This document shows, one piece after another, positions 7,160-16,095 of a DNA stretch of 64,000 nucleotides (position 1 is its first letter; each line of letters opens with the position of its first letter). The stretch is from the NCBI RefSeq assembly GCF_009720625.1, contig NZ_CP046266.1:4441001-4505000 (forward strand). Direction: 5' to 3'. Under the pieces are notes generated by a model. It saw only the letters and a list, made by a program, of their open reading frames with translations, ran no database searches and was not told where the DNA came from. A program made the translations under genes and the position numbers. The stretch is from Metabacillus sediminilitoris (GTDB lineage: Bacteria; Bacillota; Bacilli; Bacillales; Bacillaceae).

Positions 7160-8209
7160 TTACTTCACAAGTTGTTTGACTAAATCCCGATTGCGCTTTT
7201 TAAATATCTCATTATGTGAAGAAACCATTGCACTTTGATTGGCATCAGGATCAATATATTTTTTGGCTTTGTTTACAGCGTTAGCTGCATCCTGAAAAGC
7301 TCCTGCTATTAAATGTAATTTTCCGTCGTGCTTTAATATATCTCCAGCTGCATATAGTCCATCAATCGAAGATTCGCTCATAGCATTTCCAGCAATAAAA
7401 TACTGATCTGCAATGTCAATTTTTAATTCACTATTATGGAGCAATGTTGTATCACGCTCATATCCGTGATTAATAATTACTTCATCGATAGGCAAATATG
7501 TAACCTCTCCCGTTTCTTGATTTGTCAGTTCAACACGTTCTATTACTTCATGATTCGTATCAGCAATTAATTTTGTAATCGTTGTTTGAAAGTAGCAAAC
7601 AACAGAGCTATTCATTAGTTGCTTTGCCTGTGCTTCATGGCCTGCTAAAGAATCTTTTCTATATGTTAAATATACTTTTTTGGCAATCGGCTCTAACTCA
7701 TTTGCCCAATCAATAGCAGAATTACCTCCGCCAGAAATAATCACCGTTTTATCCTTAAAACGCTTTAAAGATTTCACTGTATAATTTAGGTTTGTGACCT
7801 CAAATCTTTCTGCGCCTTCAATCTTAAGTTTTTGGGGATTTAAGATCCCTCCTCCTACTGCAACAATAACCGTCTTCGAATAATGCTTCTGCCCGGACTC
7901 TGCTTTTAATATAAAAACACCTTCATCATTGCGTGAAATGGACTCTACTTTTTCGTTTAAGACTACTTCCGGGTTAAATGTTAAACCTTGTTCGACCAGC
8001 TGTTGTATTAATTTTTCACCAGGAATAGGAGTAAGACCGCCAACATCCCAAATCATCTTCTCAGGATAGACATGGATTTTCCCGCCTAATTGAGGTTGAT
8101 ATTCAATAAGCTTTGTTTTCATTTCTCTTAGCCCGCTATAAAAGGCTGAATATAGTCCTGCAGGGCCTCCACCTATCACTGTCACATCAAATAATTCACA
8201 CTGATCCAT
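7160..8209 (-). CDS. Ferredoxin/flavodoxin-NADP reductase-like flavoprotein (YcgT/YumC family)
   Basis: A 349-residue two-dinucleotide-domain flavoprotein. The FAD motif is VIGGGPAGLYSA at about residues 11-22 and the NAD(P) motif is VIISGGGNSAIDWA at about 156-169; GLYAAGDIL is the C-terminal FAD contact. There is no CxxC redox pair, so it is the type 2 ferredoxin-NADP reductase class rather than thioredoxin reductase. It is divergent from a siderophore importer, and a Fur box lies just upstream of its start, so it probably supplies electrons to release iron from imported Fe(III)-siderophores, as proposed for YcgT-like proteins. That role is inferred from context. Confidence 0.85.
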   Translation of the reverse strand: MDQCELFDVTVIGGGPAGLYSAFYSGLREMKTKLIEYQPQLGGKIHVYPEKMIWDVGGLTPIPGEKLIQQLVEQGLTFNPEVVLNEKVESISRNDEGVFILKAESGQKHYSKTVIVAVGGGILNPQKLKIEGAERFEVTNLNYTVKSLKRFKDKTVIISGGGNSAIDWANELEPIAKKVYLTYRKDSLAGHEAQAKQLMNSSVVCYFQTTITKLIADTNHEVIERVELTNQETGEVTYLPIDEVIINHGYERDTTLLHNSELKIDIADQYFIAGNAMSESSIDGLYAAGDILKHDGKLHLIAGAFQDAANAVNKAKKYIDPDANQSAMVSSHNEIFKKRNRDLVKQLVK

Positions 8210-8235
8210 CCAAGTTCACACCTTCGCATTCAAAT

Positions 8236-8272
8236 GTAATTGATTATCATTCTCATTAAAATATACACTTTT
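8236..8272 (-). promoter_or_regulatory. Promoter and Fur box for the reductase gene
   Basis: TGATTATCATTCTCA (8241-8255) matches the 7-1-7 Fur consensus TGATAAT-n-ATTATCA at 13 of 15 positions. On the minus strand, TATATT lies just upstream of it, with TTGTAA 17 bases further up as a possible -35. The Fur box therefore covers the start of transcription. Confidence 0.75.
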
Positions 8273-8435
8273 TTTAATCCTATTACAAGAACAAAAATGA
8301 ATGTCCTAAAAACCACCACTCCTTCTTACTAAACAGCATTGTGTTAGGTAATTAAATTTTGCTCTTGAAGGATTACTAATAGTAACAATGGAATCAGATT
8401 TAATCTTTCTTATACACCTTAAAATGATAAAACTA

Positions 8436-8497
8436 TTGACAATCATTTCAGTCCGCATTATATTAATCCCATACATTGAAATCGATAATCATTTTCA
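8436..8497 (+). promoter_or_regulatory. Promoter and Fur box for the fhu operon
   Basis: TTGACA (8436-8441), 17 bases and TATATT (8459-8464) form a good SigA promoter. CGATAATCATTTTCA (8483-8497) downstream matches the Fur 7-1-7 consensus at 13 of 15 positions, and a weaker half-site AATCATTTCA overlaps the -35 side. Iron repression of the operon is the natural reading. Confidence 0.8.
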
Positions 8498-8532
8498 ATT
8501 AAATCGTTAACTCTCACTAAAGGAGGTCAATT

Positions 8533-9378
8533 ATGGTTCGCCTATATACAGATGACTTAAACATCGGCTATGGAGAGCGATTAATTGTGAAAAATTTAAA
8601 TATTCAAATTCCAGATAAAAAAATAACAACAATTATCGGTTCAAATGGTTGTGGAAAATCTACTTTATTGAAAGCAATAACAAGGATTATTCCACATCAC
8701 ACCGGTGAGGTTATTTTAGATGGTGAAAATATTGTAAAAGAAAACACAAAAATACTTGCAACAAAAATGGCTATTCTTCCTCAAACACCTGAAAGTGCAA
8801 GCGGTTTAACTGTCGGTGAGCTTGTTTCCTATGGGCGCTTCCCTTATCAAAAAGGATTCGGACGCTTAACAAAACGTGATTATGAAGTCATTGACTGGGC
8901 ACTTGAAGTGACTGGAACAATCGATTTTAAATATCGACCTGTTGATGCACTCTCTGGAGGTCAACGCCAACGTGTTTGGATTGCAATGGCACTCGCTCAA
9001 GAAACGGAAATGATTTTCCTTGATGAGCCTACTACCTATTTGGATATGGCACATCAACTTGAAGTGTTAGAGCTTTTACAAAAATTAAATGTAGAACAAC
9101 AAAGTACAATTGTCATGGTCTTACATGATCTTAACCAAGCTGCTCGGTTTGCTGATTATATCATCGCCTTAAAAGATGGAGAAATCGTGAAGGCTGGAAA
9201 TTGTGAAGAAGTGATAACCCATGATGTTCTTAGACAAGTCTTTCAAATTGATGCTGAAATTGGAAAAGACCCTAGAACAAATAAACCAATGTGTATAACG
9301 TACAATTTAATAAAAGGGGAAAATAAACATGAAAAAACTACTGATTCCATTTACTCTACTTTTGCTGTTAATTATTAG
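8533..9378 (+). CDS. fhuC: Iron-siderophore ABC transporter ATPase (FhuC/FecE type)
   Basis: A 281-residue ATPase with Walker A GSNGCGKST (about residues 36-44), signature LSGGQRQR, Walker B MIFLDEPTTYLD and the switch histidine in MVLHDLNQA. It is the energy subunit of the FecCD-type importer encoded by the next three genes. AGGAGG precedes the ATG. Its last 50 bases overlap the start of the binding-protein gene in another frame, so the final 17 or so residues are unusual, beyond the normal family end near ITYNLIKG. Confidence 0.9.
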   Translation: MVRLYTDDLNIGYGERLIVKNLNIQIPDKKITTIIGSNGCGKSTLLKAITRIIPHHTGEVILDGENIVKENTKILATKMAILPQTPESASGLTVGELVSYGRFPYQKGFGRLTKRDYEVIDWALEVTGTIDFKYRPVDALSGGQRQRVWIAMALAQETEMIFLDEPTTYLDMAHQLEVLELLQKLNVEQQSTIVMVLHDLNQAARFADYIIALKDGEIVKAGNCEEVITHDVLRQVFQIDAEIGKDPRTNKPMCITYNLIKGENKHEKTTDSIYSTFAVNY

Positions 9379-10252
9379 TGCTTGTGGTAACGAGCCGACA
9401 GATAAAAAAAGCAGCTCGGCACCAGAAGAAAAAAAAACAGAAACAATTACATATCAATCTGAAACTGGTCCAATTGAAGTTCCTGCTGATCCACAACGTG
9501 TACTATTACTTTCTGGCTTCACTGGTAATGTTATAGATCTAGGCGTAAATGTCGTTGGTGTAGATCAATGGTCTAAAAATAATCCAACGTTTAAAGAAGA
9601 ATTAGAAAATGTTGAAGAAGTATCAGATGAAAGCTTAGAAAAAATAATTGAATTAGAACCAGATCTTATTATTGGATTATCGAATATTAAAAACATTGAT
9701 AAATTAAATGAAATCGCTCCAACTGTTACATATACATGGGGTAAATTAGATTATTTATCTCAACATGTAGAAATTGGAAAGCTTTTAAACAAAGAAGCGG
9801 AAGCACAAAAATGGGTTGATGACTTCAAGAAACGTGTAGAAGCTGCTGGAGATGAAATTAAGGCAAAAATCGGTGAAGATGCAACAGTATCTGTAATCGA
9901 AAGCTATGATAAACAGCTGTATGTATATGGTGAAAACTGGGCTCGTGGTACAGAAATATTGTACCAAGGAATGAAACTCAAGATGCCTGAAAAAGTAAAG
10001 GAAGTGGCATTAGAATCCGGCTATTATACGTTATCTGCTGAAGTCCTTCCTGAATATGCTGGAGACTATGTGATTTTAAGCAAATACTCAGACGCTGATA
10101 CTTCTTTCCAAGAAACTGAAACTTACAAAAACATCCCAGCGGTTAAAAATAATCGAGTGTTTGAAATGGAAGGAAATGGTGCTTCCTTCAGCGATCCGAT
10201 TACATTGGAAAAGCAACTTGAATTTATTAAGAAATCATTTCTAGGTAATTAA
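9329..10252 (+). CDS. fhuD: Iron(III)-hydroxamate siderophore-binding lipoprotein (FhuD/YxeB-like)
   Basis: A 307-residue extracellular binding lipoprotein. A lipobox around LIISAC puts the lipidated Cys at position 19, followed by a Lys/Ser/Glu-rich linker. The body is a class III periplasmic-binding fold with the RVLLLSGFTGNVIDLGV start and EPDLIIG motif. The VYGENWARGTEILYQ region resembles FhuD2/YxeB hydroxamate-binding proteins. Genes fhuC, fhuB and fhuG flank it. Ferrioxamine or ferrichrome is the likeliest ligand, but specificity is inferred. Confidence 0.85.
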   Translation: MKKLLIPFTLLLLLIISACGNEPTDKKSSSAPEEKKTETITYQSETGPIEVPADPQRVLLLSGFTGNVIDLGVNVVGVDQWSKNNPTFKEELENVEEVSDESLEKIIELEPDLIIGLSNIKNIDKLNEIAPTVTYTWGKLDYLSQHVEIGKLLNKEAEAQKWVDDFKKRVEAAGDEIKAKIGEDATVSVIESYDKQLYVYGENWARGTEILYQGMKLKMPEKVKEVALESGYYTLSAEVLPEYAGDYVILSKYSDADTSFQETETYKNIPAVKNNRVFEMEGNGASFSDPITLEKQLEFIKKSFLGN

Positions 10253-10260
10253 TAAATCAG

Positions 10261-10287
10261 GAGGAATTCTTATCTTAGGAATTCCTC
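10261..10287 (+). other. Hairpin between fhuD and fhuB
   Basis: GAGGAATTC (from 10261) pairs with GAATTCCTC (to 10287) around a short AT loop. The run after it is mixed C/T, so it is a poor terminator. It may be an mRNA-stability or processing hairpin that raises binding-protein yield relative to the permeases. Confidence 0.55.
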
Positions 10288-10320
10288 TTCCCTATTCTAT
10301 GAAAGAAAGATGAGATACCT

Positions 10321-11334
10321 ATGACGAATGACACTCAACCATCTATCCCATTTGTATATAAATTGATTATGGGAATCATCATTTTTATATGTATGTTTGT
10401 TGTGGCAATGGTTTTTGGCGCGGCTGAGCTAACCGTTAAGGACGTTTGGCTGTCACTTACGTCGAATAATACGTCAAATGAAAAAATTTCGATTATCCGT
10501 GAAATTCGTTTGCCACGTGAAATTGCTGCTATTTTTGTAGGAGCTGCATTAGCTGTTTCTGGTGCAATTATGCAAGGAATGACGAGAAATCCGCTTGCAG
10601 ATCCAGGTTTACTCGGATTAACTGCTGGTGCAAATGCAGCATTGGCACTTACGGTAGCATTTTTTCCTTCAGCGAATTACTTTAGTATTATGATAGCATG
10701 TTTTATTGGTGCAGCTGTTGGAGCAATTATGGTTTTTGGGATTGGTGCAATGCAAAAAGGAGGATTTTCACCACTTCGAATTGTTTTAGCTGGTGCAGCT
10801 GTTTCTACATTTCTCTATGCGATCGCAGAAGGGATTGGCATTTACTTTAAAATTTCTAAAGATGTTTCAATGTGGACTGCAGGAGGAATGATAGGAACTT
10901 CATGGGGTCAGCTTAAAGTAATTGTCCCATTGATATTGATAGGGATATTGATTGCAATGTTTTTTTCAAGACAGCTGACGATTCTTAGTTTAAATGAAGA
11001 AGTTGCTGTTGGATTAGGACAAAAAACAACACAGATAAAAGTTATTCTATTTATTGTCATTATCTTCCTTGCTGGAGCTTCAGTTGCACTTGTCGGTAAT
11101 ATGGCCTTTATTGGATTAATGGTGCCTCACATTGTTCGCTCAATCGTTGGGACAGATTATCGCTTTATTATACCGATGTCAGCCATTTTAGGAGCTGCTT
11201 TTATGCTTTTGGCCGACACACTAGGTCGTACCATCCATTCTCCATATGAAACACCTGTTGCAGCGATTATTTCAATAATAGGCTTACCTTTCTTTCTATT
11301 CATTGTAAGGAAGGGAGGAAAAACATTCGTATGA
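10321..11334 (+). CDS. fhuB: Iron-siderophore ABC permease (FecCD family), first subunit
   Basis: A 337-residue membrane protein with about ten helices of the BtuC/FecCD fold. The family signatures IIREIRLPREIAAI, SGAIMQGMTRNPLADPGLLG and FIGLMVPHIVRSIVG are all present; the last is the loop that touches the ATPase. It overlaps the next permease gene by four bases (ATGA), so the two subunits are made in equal amounts. Confidence 0.92.
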   Translation: MTNDTQPSIPFVYKLIMGIIIFICMFVVAMVFGAAELTVKDVWLSLTSNNTSNEKISIIREIRLPREIAAIFVGAALAVSGAIMQGMTRNPLADPGLLGLTAGANAALALTVAFFPSANYFSIMIACFIGAAVGAIMVFGIGAMQKGGFSPLRIVLAGAAVSTFLYAIAEGIGIYFKISKDVSMWTAGGMIGTSWGQLKVIVPLILIGILIAMFFSRQLTILSLNEEVAVGLGQKTTQIKVILFIVIIFLAGASVALVGNMAFIGLMVPHIVRSIVGTDYRFIIPMSAILGAAFMLLADTLGRTIHSPYETPVAAIISIIGLPFFLFIVRKGGKTFV

Positions 11335-12347
11335 TTCATTCAGCATTATTAAAAAAGCAAAGGATCATTTTATTTATCTTATTCGTTCTAATTATGATAA
11401 CGATCATCATTGGGACAGGAGTAGGATATACTTCTTTATCTTATGACCGGTTACTTCCAACTCTATTAGGAGAAGGTACATTTAAAGAAGAATTTGTTTT
11501 ATTTTCAATTCGGTTGCCAAGAATCATTATTACACTTCTAGCAGGTATGGCTCTTGCATTATCTGGTGCTATCTTACAAGGAATAACCCGTAATGATTTA
11601 GCAGACCCAGGTATTATTGGGATTAACTCTGGAGCTGGAGTTGCCATTTCTGTGTTCTTTTTATTTTTCCCTATCGAAGCAGGTTCATTTGTTTATATGC
11701 TTCCAATTGTTGCTTTTATTGGTGCCTTATTAACTGCCGTCATCATTTATGTCCTCTCTTACAACCGAAAAGTAGGCCTTCAACCCGTAACATTAGTATT
11801 AGTTGGAATTGGGTTTTCAATGGCCCTTTCAGGTGCTATGATTTTCATAATGTCATCTGCAGAACGTGAAAAAGTCGACTTTATTGCTAAATGGTTGAAT
11901 GGAAATGTATGGGGTACTGATTGGCCGTTTATTTTGGCCATTCTACCTTGGCTCGTGTTATTTATTCCATTCACTCTCTACAAAGCAAATAAATTAAACC
12001 TACTTGGACTAAGTGAGCCTGTAGCTATAGGCGTAGGAGTTTCAATTGAAAAAGAACGAATTGTCTTACTATTAACAGCTGTTGCGCTTGCGGCTTCTGC
12101 TGTGTCTGTCACAGGAGGAATTACATTTATTGGATTAATGGCACCGCATATGGCAAAAGCTTTAGTTGGACCTAGAAATCAGTTATTTCTACCTGTCTCC
12201 ATTCTAATAGGCGGTTGGCTCTTATTATTTGCCGATACAATCGGACGAAATATAGTTAATCCAGATGGTATACCTGCAGGAATTATGGTTGCTTTAATTG
12301 GTGCTCCATATTTTATGTATTTATTATTAAAAAAATCTGGCCGATAA
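11331..12347 (+). CDS. fhuG: Iron-siderophore ABC permease (FecCD family), second subunit
   Basis: A 338-residue FecCD permease, partner of the preceding subunit in a heterodimeric channel. It carries FSIRLPRIIITLLAG, SGAILQGITRNDLADPGIIG and FIGLMAPHMAKALVG. It ends the operon; a hairpin terminator follows within 50 bases. Confidence 0.92.
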   Translation: MIHSALLKKQRIILFILFVLIMITIIIGTGVGYTSLSYDRLLPTLLGEGTFKEEFVLFSIRLPRIIITLLAGMALALSGAILQGITRNDLADPGIIGINSGAGVAISVFFLFFPIEAGSFVYMLPIVAFIGALLTAVIIYVLSYNRKVGLQPVTLVLVGIGFSMALSGAMIFIMSSAEREKVDFIAKWLNGNVWGTDWPFILAILPWLVLFIPFTLYKANKLNLLGLSEPVAIGVGVSIEKERIVLLLTAVALAASAVSVTGGITFIGLMAPHMAKALVGPRNQLFLPVSILIGGWLLLFADTIGRNIVNPDGIPAGIMVALIGAPYFMYLLLKKSGR

Positions 12348-12389
12348 CGATTGGCCACATTTCAAAGATATCATAATGACGACTAAAGG

Positions 12390-12424
12390 AGCCGATTTCC
12401 ATTTCATTTGGACAATCGGCTTTT
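12390..12424. terminator. Terminator between fhuG and ytpB (convergent)
   Basis: AGCCGATT (12390-12397) pairs with AATCGGCT (12414-12421), followed by TTTC. It lies between convergent genes and may serve both. Confidence 0.75.
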
Positions 12425-12430
12425 CATATA

Positions 12431-13510
12431 CTATGAACTTTTCATCCATGACATCTTTTGAAATGTACGGTATGCTCTCCCATTAAAATAAAAGAAAAAG
12501 GAGGTCATTCCGCCTAATTTAATGAGTCTTTTTGCAACTTTATTAAGCTCTTTATGTGAGGCTACTTTATCATCTGATAAATAAACTCCTAATAATCCCC
12601 GATTGATTAGCTTATGGAAATTCTCATGAGGAATCCCAGATAAATGGTGATCAGCTCTTTCTACAAAATGCTCAAGTCTTTTCATCATCAATGATTCAGA
12701 TGAATAATAGCTACAAAAATTCAAATCTCCTTCAAGCTTGTCCTCTTCCTGATCGATTAAATAATCCAGTAAAATATGGAGTCCTTGTACATATGGAAAA
12801 TAACTATTCCTGATTTGAATAGCCAACTTTTCTTCAAACTTTTCTTGAAAGGCATATGCGACTAAACAAAAGATTCCAAGTGTTGATCCTGTACAAGCAG
12901 AAAACTCATACCATTCCATCTCAGGCAAATTTGTTTTATGACGTTCAAACCAATCCTCAAGCCTTGGTACCCGATCTTCCTTTTCTACATGTTTATGCAC
13001 TTGCAAATCACAATAATAAGTAGAAAGCTCAAGTAAATACTTTGAAATGATTGGATAATGTTCTATATCAGCTAATATACCTTGACATGTTTTAACTAGT
13101 TTATGTAAATAACCACCATCATCTTGATCTTCCCGAAATTGATAATAGTTTTTACATGGTGCTGTACAGGTAAGCGCATCTAACATCGCTTGATGGAGCA
13201 TACGAAAATCAACCGGATCTAGAGATGTACTTCGATCACATAAATTATCAAGGTAATCACTGATCGTTTGATAAGCAACAATAAATTCAATGCATTTTTG
13301 CTTCTTTGATCCGGAAATAATCGATAAGATTGCTCCCCCTTCACAATGAAATTCTTTTTTATCGATACTACTAATTGCTTGTGTTCTAAGTTCATCATTA
13401 GGAATTTTTTCAGCTTGTTCTCTCCAAAACTTTATATATGAATGAACGATTGGAAAAACTTCTTTATACACTTTTCTCATTAATCTTAATGGATGCTGTG
13501 GAATCGTCAA
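12431..13510 (-). CDS. ytpB: YtpB, tetraprenyl-beta-curcumene synthase (DUF2600)
   Basis: A 359-residue all-helical terpene cyclase of the large-chain (C25-C35) class found in Bacillus. The acidic motif DYLDNLCD at about residues 85-92 would bind the Mg-diphosphate. In B. subtilis YtpB turns tetraprenyl diphosphate into beta-curcumene-type sesquarterpene products. The start is TTG at 13510, with AGAGGTGA about seven bases upstream. As in B. subtilis, ytpA lies immediately upstream on the same strand. Confidence 0.9.
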   Translation of the reverse strand: MTIPQHPLRLMRKVYKEVFPIVHSYIKFWREQAEKIPNDELRTQAISSIDKKEFHCEGGAILSIISGSKKQKCIEFIVAYQTISDYLDNLCDRSTSLDPVDFRMLHQAMLDALTCTAPCKNYYQFREDQDDGGYLHKLVKTCQGILADIEHYPIISKYLLELSTYYCDLQVHKHVEKEDRVPRLEDWFERHKTNLPEMEWYEFSACTGSTLGIFCLVAYAFQEKFEEKLAIQIRNSYFPYVQGLHILLDYLIDQEEDKLEGDLNFCSYYSSESLMMKRLEHFVERADHHLSGIPHENFHKLINRGLLGVYLSDDKVASHKELNKVAKRLIKLGGMTSFFFYFNGRAYRTFQKMSWMKSS

Positions 13511-13602
13511 GCGAGAGTCACCTCTTTAAAGATTTTAAGATTGCACTGAGTGTAGCTTTATCTTTTAGTTTGTCAGCTAACGTTGATTATTCCTATTCCC
13601 CT

Positions 13603-14412
13603 TCAAAATGATTGTAAATCTCTTTGTTTGGGACAATGTGCTTCAAAAAATCGCTTAGCAGTTTCAAAGACTTCATCACGTTCTGGCTCACTAAAAATCT
13701 CATGATAGAGTCCTTTCCATTCTTTGTATGTTTTTTCTAAGATATCAACTTTATTAAACCATTGTTTCACTAATGATTTATCAACAATCTTGTCTTCCCC
13801 GCCTTGCATTAGCAGCAAAGGCACATCTTGAAATTTATTCACTTGTTTTTGAGCCTCTTCCATCGCTTTTATTAATTCACGATACCATCTTACCGAAACC
13901 TTTGTAACATATAATGAATCATTTTCATCTAAATCTTGTACTGCTTTATTTCTCGTTGCAATTTCAACATTTAATTTTGAATCTACTTTAAAAGATGGGG
14001 CAATCACATTTAGACCTCTTGATGCAAGTTCCAGGGCTTTATTTGGTTTATATAAGATTCCTAAACATGGTGAGGATAATATAACAGCTTTTACTTCATG
14101 ATGTTTCTCTTGCAATGCGCGAATAACAACAAGTCCCCCCATGCTATGACCGATTAAAAACAAAGGCAAGCCAAATTTTTTAGCTTCTTTCAACCATTCA
14201 TTTACTTCAATAATATATTCATCAAAAGACTGGATATGACCTCGTCTTCTTGTTGTTGTGCCTTGTCCAGGTAAATCACCCATCAAAACATGATAGCCAG
14301 ATAATTTCCACATTTCAACAAGCCATTTATAGCGGCCATGGTGTTCGCAAGCTCCATGAACAATGACAATGACACCTTTTGGCTGTTCAACCTCAGTTTT
14401 CCATTTCCACAT
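13603..14412 (-). CDS. ytpA: YtpA, alpha/beta hydrolase (lysophospholipase)
   Basis: A 269-residue serine hydrolase of the monoacylglycerol-lipase type. The oxyanion motif is VIVHGACEHHGRY, the nucleophile elbow is GHSMGG with Ser90, the acid is probably the Asp in QGGEDKIVD, and the base is the His in LYHEIFSEPE. B. subtilis YtpA is the phospholipase proposed to make the lysophospholipid antibiotic bacilysocin. It lies upstream of ytpB on the same strand. Confidence 0.88.
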   Translation of the reverse strand: MWKWKTEVEQPKGVIVIVHGACEHHGRYKWLVEMWKLSGYHVLMGDLPGQGTTTRRRGHIQSFDEYIIEVNEWLKEAKKFGLPLFLIGHSMGGLVVIRALQEKHHEVKAVILSSPCLGILYKPNKALELASRGLNVIAPSFKVDSKLNVEIATRNKAVQDLDENDSLYVTKVSVRWYRELIKAMEEAQKQVNKFQDVPLLLMQGGEDKIVDKSLVKQWFNKVDILEKTYKEWKGLYHEIFSEPERDEVFETAKRFFEAHCPKQRDLQSF

Positions 14413-14502
14413 GATGGCTGCTCTCCTTTCAACTCATCTATTGGATATTTTTTGATATAATGAGGATAAAATACATAATCTTTCCATAGAAAGGGATGAC
14501 TA

Positions 14503-15015
14503 ATGATGATTTATCCATATAAAGATAAGACTCCCAAGATAGCTAATTCAGCATTTATTGCTGATTATGTAACGATTACAGGTGATGTCGTAATTGGCGA
14601 AGAATCTAGTATTTGGTATCAAACGGTTATTCGCGGAGATGTTGCTCCAACAATCATTGGAAACAAAGTCAATATTCAAGATCTTTGCTGTTTACATCAA
14701 AGTCCTAATAACCCTCTAATTTTAGAAGATGAAGTAACTGTTGGACATAGTGTGGTCCTACACAGTGCAATTATTCGTAAAAAAGCATTAATTGGTATGG
14801 GTTCTATTATATTAGATGGAGCAGAAATTGGTGAAGGTGCTTTTATTGGTGCCGGTAGTTTAGTTCCACCCGGAAAAAAAATCCCACCAAACTCGCTTGC
14901 GCTAGGAAGACCTGCAAAAGTAGTCAGAACATTAACTCAAGATGATATAACTGACATGGAACGAATTCGACGTGAATATGTTGAGAAGGGGCAGTATTAT
15001 AAATCGATGCAATAA
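14503..15015 (+). CDS. ytoA: YtoA, gamma-carbonic anhydrase-like hexapeptide-repeat protein
   Basis: A 170-residue left-handed beta-helix protein with the gamma-carbonic anhydrase-like order: NIQDLCCLHQ, GHSVVLHSA and IGMGSIILDGAEIG. The three metal-ligand histidines appear present (LHQ, GHS, LHS). Family members are trimeric zinc proteins whose activity is often uncertain. It is divergent from ytpA; TATAAT at 14456-14461 is a likely -10. Confidence 0.88.
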   Translation: MMIYPYKDKTPKIANSAFIADYVTITGDVVIGEESSIWYQTVIRGDVAPTIIGNKVNIQDLCCLHQSPNNPLILEDEVTVGHSVVLHSAIIRKKALIGMGSIILDGAEIGEGAFIGAGSLVPPGKKIPPNSLALGRPAKVVRTLTQDDITDMERIRREYVEKGQYYKSMQ

Positions 15016-15066
15016 GAAAAGCGTGACTTCTTGTCCGCGCCTGCACTCGCACGTCCAATGCTTTAA
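15015..15066 (+). repeat. Fragment of dispersed repeat family R2
   Basis: The block from AAGAAAAGCG through CTGCACTCGCACGTCC matches the right half of the longer repeat at 51203-51380 (compare CTGCACTTGCACGTCC there). It directly follows the ytoA stop and codes for nothing. Confidence 0.65.
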
Positions 15067-15455
15067 AAATGACCTGGAACGAAACACGAAAATTAAGTAC
15101 AAAATCCATTATCTACTTATCGCCTTATCATCATATATTAGTAATAAGCTCATATGGAATCGGCTACTAGTCGGTTCCTTCAAAAATCGTCAACGCACCT
15201 GAACTACTCTCCTCCTCACAAAGACACTACCAACGATTAAATTCTTTTTCCATTTAAGACCTAATAATACCTACACCCTAAACAACGATCTTTTTCTAAT
15301 TATTTTAAGGAGAAAAGGCCACCATTTGTTTTTATTTAGCATTCATTAAAATTATGATAAATTTGTGAACACAACTTTTACAATTTCTTATTATTATCTA
15401 AATATTTCTAATCTAAAATAATATAAAAGGAGTAATAAAGGAGCGTTTAAGAAAA
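15067..15455. other. Non-coding gap upstream of the PAP2 gene
   Basis: About 390 AT-rich bases with no convincing ORF, RNA or terminator. The only readable signals are at its right end: two purine-rich ribosome-site-like runs (AAAGGAG) just before the PAP2 gene start. Confidence 0.5.
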
Positions 15456-16010
15456 ATGAAAACAAAGCTTATTACGAACATGTATGATTTTGAATGCAGG
15501 CTATTTCGAAGTGTAAATCGTCACTTCGATCATAAGTTTCTTAATTTTTATTTCCGTAATATTACACATTTGGGTGGGGCACTTGCAACTATTTTAGTAA
15601 GTGTTTTGCTTATCTCTTTTACAAGAGGACTTGTTCAAGCAACAAGTATTGCAAGTGCAGCATCACTTCTTGTTAGCCATCTGCCCGTTGCAATTGTTAA
15701 AAAATTATATCCACGTAAGCGGCCATATATTGCTTTATTAGAAACAAAGGTAGCAGCAAATCCGTTACAGGATCATTCATTTCCATCAGGTCATACAACG
15801 GCTGTTTTTTCTGTTATTATTCCATTTATTATCTTTATGCCACAGCTAGCAGTTGTCTTGATACCTCTTGCTTTAAGTGTTGGATTATCAAGAATGTATT
15901 TAGGATTACATTACCCTTCAGATGTATTAGCTGGATGCTTACTTGGTACAACAACTGGATTTTTAAGCTACACCCTATTAAGTGAAATCGTTTTTATTGC
16001 ATCAACGTAA
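15456..16010 (+). CDS. PAP2-family membrane phosphatase
   Basis: A 184-residue integral membrane protein with the three acid-phosphatase motifs: K-x6-RP in KKLYPRKRPY, PSGH in HSFPSGHTT, and SR-x5-H-x3-D in SRMYLGLHYPSD. Five or so hydrophobic helices surround them. Enzymes of this class remove phosphate from lipid pyrophosphates such as undecaprenyl diphosphate or from phosphatidate. The neighbouring glycosyltransferase suggests lipid or envelope work, but the substrate is not readable. Confidence 0.85.
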   Translation: MKTKLITNMYDFECRLFRSVNRHFDHKFLNFYFRNITHLGGALATILVSVLLISFTRGLVQATSIASAASLLVSHLPVAIVKKLYPRKRPYIALLETKVAANPLQDHSFPSGHTTAVFSVIIPFIIFMPQLAVVLIPLALSVGLSRMYLGLHYPSDVLAGCLLGTTTGFLSYTLLSEIVFIAST

Positions 16011-16095
16011 AGGATTCAGATCATAATCGGTGAGTCAATTTAAAAAAAGAGGCTCATTAAAGCACCTTTCATTTATTAGTTACTGGGGGGATTCG

